The notes below the pieces were generated by a model. It was not told the origin of the DNA and did no database searches. It saw nothing but the letters and a program-made list of their open reading frames with translations. DNA of 64,000 nucleotides, taken from assembly GCA_014804655.1 (NCBI GenBank), contig JAAUZK010000019.1, positions 130,033 to 194,032 of the forward strand. Reading direction: 5' to 3'. The translations under genes were made by a program, and so were the position numbers. Positions 58,656 through 64,000 of this stretch are shown piece after piece. The stretch comes from Lachnospiraceae bacterium. GTDB lineage: Bacteria > Bacillota > Clostridia > Lachnospirales > Lachnospiraceae. How positions within the stretch are numbered: position 1 is the stretch's first letter; each line of letters opens with the position of its first letter.

Positions 58656-58915
58656 CAGTTCAGCCAGACCGAATCTGTCAGGCAAATTGTGCTTGCACAG
58701 ATTTGACGGACGGATGATGGTCTGAGGGAACGCCTGTTCATAAGCAAAAGGAGCTGCGAAGCAGCGGAAAGCGTCGAAGACGCGGTTTTGCGCATGGCGT
58801 GGGCTGAACAAAGTAGAATACTCGCAACAAAAAGCGCGACAGCGCGAGTTTGCGAGTCTAGATGTTTTCAACGAAAATAAGACTATATCCAGGTATAGAG
58901 AAAGGAATATAAAAA
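58656..58915. repeat. Hairpin-rich element between etfB and etfA
   Basis: A gap in an otherwise tight operon, rich in short palindromes: GCTGC-GAA-GCAGC (58,751-58,765 area), GCGTC-GAA-GACGC (about 58,771-58,783) and CTCGCA with TGCGAG enclosing GCGC-GACA-GCGC (about 58,822-58,857). It looks like an inserted REP/MITE-like intergenic repeat. A minus-strand frame through it has no ribosome binding site and is not called. Confidence 0.5.
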
Positions 58916-59962
58916 ATGAATTTAGAAGAATACAAGGGTGTATATGTCTTTGCGCAGCAGGTAGACAATGAGATCAGCAGTATTGCATTCGAGTTACTTG
59001 GCAAAGCAAAAGACCTCGCTAAAGACTTAAGTACAGACGTGACGGCTGTGTTGATCGGCTCCGGAATCAAAGGGCTTGCAGACCAGCTTGCTGAATACGG
59101 TGCAGACAAGGTGATCGTAGTGGACGATCCTGAGTTAAAGGATTACAGAACAGAGCCCTACGCACATGCACTTGCTTCCGTAATCAATCAGTATAAACCC
59201 GAGATCATGCTGGTCGGCGCTACAGCGATCGGTAGAGATTTGGGACCGAGAGTATCCGCAAGAGTTGCTACAGGTCTGACAGCAGACTGTACCGTTCTGG
59301 AGATCGGTGATTTCCCGCTGCAGGCAGTTCCGGGACAGGAGCAGTTACATAATCAGCTCCTCATGACACGTCCGGCATTCGGTGGTAACACCATCGCAAC
59401 CATCGCTTGTCCTTACAACCGTCCTCAGATGGCTACGGTTCGTGCAGGCGTTATGCAGAAGATCGACCCTATCAAGGGCGCTAAGGCAGTCGTAGAAGAG
59501 TACAATCCCGGCTTTACACCGGATAACAAATACGTAGAGATTCTTGATATCGTGAAGGCTGTTACTGAGACAGTAGATATCATGGATGCTAAGATCCTCG
59601 TATCCGGCGGACGTGGTGTAGGAAGCCCGGAGAATTTCAAGATTCTGGAAGAGCTTGCAGAAGTGCTCGGCGGTACGGTTAGCTGTTCTCGTGCAGTTGT
59701 TGATTCCGGCTGGAAGCCGAAGGATCTTCAGGTTGGTCAGACAGGTAAGACTGTTCGTCCTAACGTATATTTCGCAATCGGCATCTCCGGTGCGATCCAG
59801 CACGTGGCAGGTATGGAAGAGTCCGATATCATCGTAGCGATCAATAAGGATGCAGACGCTCCGATCTTCGATGTAGCTGACTACGGCGTAGTAGGCGATC
59901 TGAATAAGATTGTTCCGAAGCTGACAGCAGCTCTGAAGGCTGAGATTGAAGCAGCAAAATAA
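58916..59962 (+). CDS. etfA: Electron transfer flavoprotein alpha subunit
   Basis: 348 aa. The N-terminal domain is followed by the C-terminal FAD domain: [40 protein letters not shown] and [20 protein letters not shown]. Completes the Bcd-Etf complex. AAAGGA lies 9-10 nt before the ATG. Terminator at 59,993. Confidence 0.96.
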   Translation: MNLEEYKGVYVFAQQVDNEISSIAFELLGKAKDLAKDLSTDVTAVLIGSGIKGLADQLAEYGADKVIVVDDPELKDYRTEPYAHALASVINQYKPEIMLVGATAIGRDLGPRVSARVATGLTADCTVLEIGDFPLQAVPGQEQLHNQLLMTRPAFGGNTIATIACPYNRPQMATVRAGVMQKIDPIKGAKAVVEEYNPGFTPDNKYVEILDIVKAVTETVDIMDAKILVSGGRGVGSPENFKILEELAEVLGGTVSCSRAVVDSGWKPKDLQVGQTGKTVRPNVYFAIGISGAIQHVAGMEESDIIVAINKDADAPIFDVADYGVVGDLNKIVPKLTAALKAEIEAAK

Positions 59963-59992
59963 AAAATTGAACAAGTTCGATTGAGTATAAAG

Positions 59993-60022
59993 AAACGCCC
60001 GGTTTTGACCGGGCGTTTTGTT
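59993..60022 (+). terminator. Terminator of the butyrate operon
   Basis: AAACGCCCGGT (59993-60003), loop TTTG, ACCGGGCGTTT (60008-60018), then TGTTAT. Confidence 0.92.
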
Positions 60023-60149
60023 ATAGAAGCTCATTATAAATGATAATGCAACATGTAAAACAATTATATTATCATACATTTATTGGTAACAGAAGAACAT
60101 ATTATTTATATCAAGGAAAATCAATGAGAGTTACAGAACGTAAATAGAG

Positions 60150-60404
60150 TTATTTTACATTTTGTCTCTTTTTATTTTCATGTTCTATAATTTTTTTTAG
60201 TTCCTCAATCATCTCTTCTGTAAGTACATCTTCAAACCGAAAACAATACACATGAAATTTACATTTTCTATTAAAGCATTTTTTAAATTTCTTAGCTTTG
60301 AAGCATTTTATAAAGCACCATAACACAGCTAAATACAAGAATATCTTAAATGTCAAAACAATGAACAATGCGATATAACCGAACCATTCAAATATCGTCC
60401 CCAT
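60150..60404 (-). CDS. Small membrane protein, unknown (84 aa)
   Basis: One or two membrane helices (IFEWFGYIALFIVLTFKIFLYLAVLWCFI), then a Lys/Cys-rich stretch (KAKKFKKCFNRKCKF) and an acidic helix. AGAGAAAG precedes the ATG. AT-rich compared with the butyrate operon and next to the toxin-antitoxin locus, so possibly acquired. No family recognised. Confidence 0.5.
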   Translation of the reverse strand: MGTIFEWFGYIALFIVLTFKIFLYLAVLWCFIKCFKAKKFKKCFNRKCKFHVYCFRFEDVLTEEMIEELKKIIEHENKKRQNVK

Positions 60405-60469
60405 TATTCTTTCTCTTTTCCGGTTTTGTGGATTTTGAGTTTAAATGTACTTGTATTTAAGCAAAAGCA

Positions 60470-60497
60470 TTGACTATTTTCATGAATATGGTATTAT
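60470..60497 (+). promoter_or_regulatory. Promoter of the type III antitoxin/toxin locus
   Basis: TTGACT (60470-60475), 16 nt, TATTAT (60492-60497); TATACT at 60495-60500 is an alternative -10. Confidence 0.6.
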
Positions 60498-60502
60498 ACT
60501 AT

Positions 60503-60601
60503 TAATGGTGAGTCCTACCGCAAAGTGGACTGCTAAAAGCGTTAGCAACTCTAATGGAGTTACTACACAAATGGCTATGTGGAAACGCATAGCCATTTTT
60601 A
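60503..60601 (+). ncRNA. Putative ToxI/CptI-type RNA antitoxin with terminator
   Basis: Between promoter and toxin gene lie three small hairpins in a row: AGTCC/GGACT (60511-60531), GCTAA/TTAGC (60532-60546) and AACTC/GAGTT (60547-60561). A 9-bp terminator stem follows, ATGGCTATG (60571-60579) with CATAGCCAT (60588-60596), and then TTTTT. This promoter-RNA-terminator-toxin order is that of type III systems, where the RNA is cut by and then inhibits the toxin and the leaky terminator sets their ratio. Clear tandem 35-45-nt repeats are not obvious, so the exact antitoxin unit is uncertain. Confidence 0.65.
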
Positions 60602-60613
60602 ACGAGGAGATAT

Positions 60614-61150
60614 ATGCAGACGGATTTTAAATTATACAAGGTGGATATGAAATATATCCGTAATCTACATAATATAGATGATAAAGTGCTTTCTGTTTCA
60701 CCACAGGCGGGAAAAAATAACAGGGTTTTCGTTGGTATTGTTATTATTTGTGGTGCTCATAAATATTGTATACCACTTTCATCGCCAAAAGAAAAACATA
60801 AAAAAATGAAGAACTCTATGGATTTTTCAAAGATTGAGATAAATGGAAAGCTAATAGGCGTCCTGAATTTCAACTTGATGATACCTATTGAAGAAGAACA
60901 ACTACAGCTTGTTGATACAACCATTTTTAAGAGAGATAGGGAAAACATCAAATATTATAAGCGATTGTGCGTTCAGGAATTAGAATGGTGTAGGAACAAT
61001 AGTGAAGTAATCTGTAATAAAGCAAATGTTTTGTATAAGAAATACATCTCCAATGAGCCATTTATAGGCAGAAAGCGTTGTCTGAATTTTCCTAAATTAG
61101 AATCAGAATGTAAGAAATATAATTCAAAAATGAAGAGAGGCATAGACTGA
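60614..61150 (+). CDS. Type III toxin-antitoxin endoribonuclease, ToxN/AbiQ family
   Basis: 178 aa; GAGGAG before the ATG. The N-terminus DFKLYKVDMKYIRNLHNIDD, the block NNRVFVGIVIICGAHKYCIPL followed by SSPKEKHKKMKNS (with the active-site Ser-Ser-Pro-Lys region) and GVLNFNLMIPI are ToxN/AbiQ hallmarks. These enzymes cleave mRNAs and abort phage infection when the RNA antitoxin is lost. The antitoxin RNA candidate lies directly upstream. It is AT-rich relative to its neighbours, suggesting transfer. Confidence 0.85.
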   Translation: MQTDFKLYKVDMKYIRNLHNIDDKVLSVSPQAGKNNRVFVGIVIICGAHKYCIPLSSPKEKHKKMKNSMDFSKIEINGKLIGVLNFNLMIPIEEEQLQLVDTTIFKRDRENIKYYKRLCVQELEWCRNNSEVICNKANVLYKKYISNEPFIGRKRCLNFPKLESECKKYNSKMKRGID

Positions 61151-61179
61151 ACCTCTCTTTACAAGGGGCGAGCAGGGTA

Positions 61180-61347
61180 TTACCATAATTCTAAAGAAGC
61201 TTCTACATCCACCCCAATCCGCATATTACCCTCAAGGTGAAGGCAGACATCTTGTGCCCTTATTTCTGTCCTTATGAGAGTTTGTAAAAGGTATCGAATG
61301 TTGAAATCATTGGAACTAGAGCAGTGAAGTGCCAAGAAATTAACCTG
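61180..61347 (-). pseudogene. Unidentified gene remnant
   Basis: A 55-codon minus-strand open stretch (LALHCSSSND ... LIRTEIRAQDVCLHLEGNMR IGVDVEASLELW-stop) with no start codon and an in-frame TAA just upstream. It reads like the C-terminus of a real protein, but I do not recognise the family. Probably left over from insertion of the neighbouring cluster. Confidence 0.35.
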
Positions 61348-61382
61348 TAGCAGACAAGGTTATTCAAGAATGGCACGGGTCT

Positions 61383-61601
61383 TTAACCAAACGTCCGCTT
61401 GAGTTCGTCCCGTTCCCTCTCTGTTTCAACCCAATTTTCCACATAGCCGCAATCGCAGCAGACATAACGGGCAACGGGAATCCTCTTGACCCATGCAATG
61501 TTAGTGATATTGATGCTGTTTGCCAGATAGCGATGTGCATCATCGGGAACACGGACAATATTTTGTGAGCCGCATTTAGGACAGCATTTCGTATTCTTCA
61601 T
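61383..61601 (-). CDS. Small double zinc-knuckle protein (72 aa)
   Basis: MKNTKCCPKCGSQNIVRVPD ... VARYVCCDCGYVENWVE: two CxxC pairs making one zinc ribbon. ATG 61601 with GGAGG 10 nt upstream; the site lies within the end of the preceding permease gene, so it is the last gene of the exporter operon. Unknown role. Confidence 0.7.
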   Translation of the reverse strand: MKNTKCCPKCGSQNIVRVPDDAHRYLANSINITNIAWVKRIPVARYVCCDCGYVENWVETERERDELKRTFG

Positions 61602-61605
61602 GGTA

Positions 61606-62823
61606 TTATATCCTCCTTGCAATTAGTGACAAGCTGAAAACTTCAGCGATAACAATGCAGAGCAAAATCCATATTTTCACAGGCCACATACCGATAAGCT
61701 CTGCAATTAACAACATTATGAGCGGTACAATATACTTTCGTGGGTGGTGCCATAGATCACTTGCAACCTTCCGGTTGCGGATCGGGTAAAACCACTCCAA
61801 CAGGACGGACAAGACAGCGCTTTGCCATGCAATTAACAGCGCAGTAATGATTTCTCTGCCGCCTACACGGCCATACCATATTTGCCAGCTGACTAGATAT
61901 ACGCTGTTCACGGCAATATTGACAGAGAAGATAAAGAGACAATAGCGCGTGCATAAGCGTTCTGCCTGCCCGGGCAGCGTCCGCACGGCTTGCTCTAAAT
62001 CGGGGTCACAGGAAAGCAATATGCAGATCGGCGTGTTCAGGCAAAGAATGGCAAATCCCAGAGGCATAACATGCAATCCCTCGAACTGCCCCAGCATTAG
62101 CGGCATAACACCGGCAATAACACACAAGCCGGCAGTATTTATAAGATAGTTTTTATTTGTGAGCAGATAGCGCAGCAGATATAGCAGTATACTCCCGGTT
62201 CCTTTCGTGTGCCTGATCAGAATTTTTGAAGATAACGGGCGATAGAACACATAAGCGTCCACCATCAACAATCTCAAACAGGAAAGAAACATACTTGTAA
62301 GCACAATTAAGGAAAAAGTAATAATCTCTCGCACAGAGAAAATGGAAAAGAGTATCATTCCACACCAGAAAGCCGCAAGGGTCAGCAGTTTCTTTTGTGA
62401 CGTTACGGTGTACCATGCCGCAGCCATCAAACAGCCATTACAGGCACAGAGCAGAGACGCAGCTATTTGCAATGTGCTCCACTCATATACGGCAAAGAAC
62501 AAAGTCAGTATAAGGAATGTTCTTGTAATCAGCGTATAGCCGGTATATACCAGTACAAGAGAAAAAGTCATTTTCCGGCTCTGAAACGGCAGCATAAACA
62601 GCCCGGTCATATGGTCTGTGTTCCCGGAAGAATTAAGAGTCTGCCACATGATAACGGTCGAAGAAACCGTAGCTGTCAGAAAGAGAACAGAGGGCGCGAT
62701 CTTTATTTCAATGCCTGCGGTGTGAACGGCAAGAAAGAGAATGATGCAAGTAATAAAACTTTTGACGACACGCTCATACTTTGCACCGAAAAATTGCTTT
62801 GAGAGAGCCTGCAAAATATTCAT
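61606..62823 (-). CDS. ABC-2-type exporter permease
   Basis: 405 aa with around ten to twelve hydrophobic segments spread over the whole length and no soluble domain. It overlaps the ATPase gene by 4 bp, so the two form one transporter. Not similar enough to a named family for substrate prediction; the arrangement with a LytTR-type site suggests export of, or resistance to, an antimicrobial peptide. Confidence 0.75.
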   Translation of the reverse strand: MNILQALSKQFFGAKYERVVKSFITCIILFLAVHTAGIEIKIAPSVLFLTATVSSTVIMWQTLNSSGNTDHMTGLFMLPFQSRKMTFSLVLVYTGYTLITRTFLILTLFFAVYEWSTLQIAASLLCACNGCLMAAAWYTVTSQKKLLTLAAFWCGMILFSIFSVREIITFSLIVLTSMFLSCLRLLMVDAYVFYRPLSSKILIRHTKGTGSILLYLLRYLLTNKNYLINTAGLCVIAGVMPLMLGQFEGLHVMPLGFAILCLNTPICILLSCDPDLEQAVRTLPGQAERLCTRYCLFIFSVNIAVNSVYLVSWQIWYGRVGGREIITALLIAWQSAVLSVLLEWFYPIRNRKVASDLWHHPRKYIVPLIMLLIAELIGMWPVKIWILLCIVIAEVFSLSLIARRI

Positions 62824-63515
62824 TTCTTCAACACCTCCCGGATTTTGTCCGCTTCAATCTCCTGTCGGGTAAAACATCTTTTTATCTGTCCTTGTACCAA
62901 TACCACTACCCGGTCGGACGTAAGGCAGATACTTTCGAGAATATGGGACGAAAAGAGGACCGTTCCGTACTGCCGATAGCTGCTGATCTGTCGGTACAGG
63001 TATTCAGTACTTTGAAAATCAAGTCCGTTCACCGGCTCGTCCAGTATGAGCAGTTTTGGCTTCAGGGCAAAAGCCGTAATCAGGTAAGCCTTTTTCAGAT
63101 TTCCTGTGGACAGTTCTTTCAGCAAAATATCGGTGTATTCCTTAAATTGAAAGCCATGAACCAATTCATCAATATCAGATAATTTCTTTCCGTAAGACGC
63201 CGCCACATAGGAAGCATACTCACGAAATGTAAAAAATTGAAAGGAATGATCTTCGGCAAACACGGTATACCGTTCTTTTTTAAATCTTCGGTTACGGAAT
63301 ATAAGCGATTTACCCTGCCACCACGCGGTTTCCACTTGAAAACTGTCAAGCAGTCCGGAAAGCGTTTTGATAAAAGTGGTTTTGCCGGCGCCGTTTAATC
63401 CGATCAGTCCCACCACTTCATGCTCTGCCAGTTCGAGAGAAACATTTGCCAGCACTTTTCTGTCCTCGGAATACCAGACGCTTAAATTTCGGATTGTCAG
63501 GAGAGAATTGTTCAT
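62820..63515 (-). CDS. ABC transporter ATP-binding protein
   Basis: 231 aa from ATG 63515 (AAAGGAG 9 nt upstream). Walker A GLNGAGKTT at 39-47, degenerate signature LSTGNLKKA, Walker B LLILDEPVNGLD and switch His in LFSSHILE. Powers the permease encoded next. A longer frame to 63596 lacks a ribosome binding site. The signature LSTGN in place of LSGGQ is unusual but seen in peptide exporters. Confidence 0.9.
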   Translation of the reverse strand: MNNSLLTIRNLSVWYSEDRKVLANVSLELAEHEVVGLIGLNGAGKTTFIKTLSGLLDSFQVETAWWQGKSLIFRNRRFKKERYTVFAEDHSFQFFTFREYASYVAASYGKKLSDIDELVHGFQFKEYTDILLKELSTGNLKKAYLITAFALKPKLLILDEPVNGLDFQSTEYLYRQISSYRQYGTVLFSSHILESICLTSDRVVVLVQGQIKRCFTRQEIEADKIREVLKK

Positions 63516-63516
63516 G

Positions 63517-63693
63517 TTACCGTTCTCCTTTGCCGTCTTGTTCCTTATGGTGTGCCCTATAAGCGGAATACAGGAATATACCGCATATGATGACATAGAG
63601 CATTGCCATCTCGAAGCGGCCGGATATGCCGCTTGCGACAGCGGCGGCCAGCCATATCAAAGCCAGAATCCCGCGAATATATACATGACGCAT
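63517..63693 (-). CDS. Small membrane protein at the head of the exporter operon (58 aa)
   Basis: MRHVYIRGILALIWLAAAVA SGISGRFEMAMLYVIICGIF then a basic tail (read continuously): two membrane helices. ATG 63693 is 8 nt from GGAGG. Its stop is 1 nt from the ATPase start. Probably a transporter accessory subunit. Confidence 0.65.
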   Translation of the reverse strand: MRHVYIRGILALIWLAAAVASGISGRFEMAMLYVIICGIFLYSAYRAHHKEQDGKGER

Positions 63694-63735
63694 AATCATT
63701 ACCTCCTTGTGTACATTTTGCATTGTTTGTTGTGT

Positions 63736-63801
63736 CGTAACTGTTTATAAGCTGCTTCGTAACTGTGAAGATTAGTTACGTTGTGTCTTAATCATAACTG
63801 T
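63736..63801 (-). promoter_or_regulatory. LytTR/AgrA-type direct repeats upstream of the exporter operon
   Basis: Minus strand: ACAGTTACG at 63766-63758 and 63744-63736, separated by 13 nt, and ACAGTTATG at 63801-63793. The 9-bp repeat with a 12-13-nt gap matches the binding pattern of AgrA-like LytTR response regulators. Confidence 0.6.
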
Positions 63802-63855
63802 AAAAGGAGGTCTGTGCGCAAGTGTCCGCGAACGGCGGGTTTTTGACCGCGAAAA

Positions 63856-63897
63856 AAGCTGTAAAGCATTTTGGTGTATTTACATGCTTTACAGCTT
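63856..63897 (-). terminator. Terminator of the sensor kinase gene
   Basis: AAGCTGTAAAGCAT (63856-63869) and ATGCTTTACAGCTT (63884-63897) form a perfect 14-bp stem. On the minus strand it is followed by TTTT, 4 nt downstream of the kinase stop. Confidence 0.85.
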
Positions 63898-63900
63898 ATA

Positions 63901-64000
63901 TCAGGTATCGTCGGTCGATATGCACTGATAGGACAGGATGGCAACTGCCCGGAATATGTTGTTGTCGTAAGAGGTCTGTATCGTGCCGTCATATTTCTCG
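63901..64000 (-). CDS. C-terminal end of a GHKL-type sensor histidine kinase (5' part beyond the window)
   Basis: The last 32 codons read EKYDGTIQTSYDNNIFRAVA ILSYQCISTDDT-stop. The KYDGTIQT...NNIFRAVAIL pattern is the final strand pair of GHKL ATPase domains in AgrC-like kinases. Only the end is visible, so the call is tentative, but the LytTR-type repeats next to it agree with an AgrC/AgrA-like pair. Confidence 0.5.
   Translation of the reverse strand, partial: EKYDGTIQTSYDNNIFRAVAILSYQCISTDDT

Noticed and set aside
58632-58871. 79-codon minus-strand frame between etfB and etfA
   Set aside because: Composed of palindromic repeat sequence, overlaps the etfB end, and has no ribosome binding site.
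63792-63992. 66-codon minus-strand frame near the right edge
   Set aside because: Crosses the 14-bp terminator hairpin and lies in a different frame from the kinase C-terminus, which reads better.
1-64000. CRISPR array or diversity-generating retroelement
   Set aside because: No regularly spaced direct repeats and no reverse transcriptase or template/variable repeat pair were seen; fibre variation here is by inversion.

Overview
The window looks like a chromosomal segment of a butyrate-producing Clostridia, most likely a Lachnospiraceae. The basis is the Firmicutes-type gene set ecfA1-ecfA2-ecfT-truA and rplM-rpsI near the left end, the butyrate operon thlA-crt-hbd-bcd-etfB-etfA on the right, and AGGAGG-type ribosome binding sites throughout. 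Family names come from reading the protein sequences; no database was searched.

Layout. 1-18,042 is host DNA: a truncated M15 peptidase gene, the ECF vitamin-transporter core with truA, a GH43 beta-xylosidase on the opposite strand, rplM-rpsI behind a consensus promoter and long leader, an orphan two-domain adenine methyltransferase with an HTH, an SDR oxidoreductase, thioredoxin reductase, a secreted NlpC/P60 wall hydrolase with a WalR-like box, a 480-bp intergenic region with four clustered DnaA boxes, hpf, and a decayed membrane protein/GT2/GtrA locus. 18,043-53,138 is a prophage of about 35.1 kb inserted in an M23 metallopeptidase gene. The two halves of the host gene lie outside attL and attR, and the rejoined att sites form near-perfect palindromes around a central AC, as expected for the serine integrase encoded at the left end.

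The prophage reads: integrase, a lipoprotein with its own promoter and terminator, XRE repressor with divergent promoters, small early genes, a plasmid-like replication block (HUH-type initiator, RNase H-like protein, AcrIIA9-like protein, PcfJ-like protein, DUF3102/ParB-like protein), HNH proteins, an antisense tRNA-Val, BlaI- and AbrB-type regulators, a RinA/sigma-like late activator, then a siphovirus late operon: terminases, portal, minor capsid, Prp-type protease, scaffold, capsid, connectors, tail tube, chaperones, tape measure, tail, fibres, holins, lysozyme. Two features stand out. First, the tail-fibre gene ends inside a 578-bp segment bounded by a 14-bp inverted repeat, with a second, silent, in-phase fibre tip on the other strand, so the tip appears switchable by inversion. 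Second, a 16-bp perfect palindrome, GTTGCACCGGTGCAAC, occurs six times in the prophage and I did not find it in the flanks. Four copies sit just upstream of start codons.

53,139-64,000 is host again: the C-terminal half of the M23 gene, whose last codons contain the apparent promoter of the butyrate operon; the butyrate operon; a type III (ToxN/AbiQ) toxin-antitoxin locus; and an ABC exporter operon preceded by AgrA/LytTR-like 9-bp direct repeats and by the 3' end of a GHKL sensor kinase gene.
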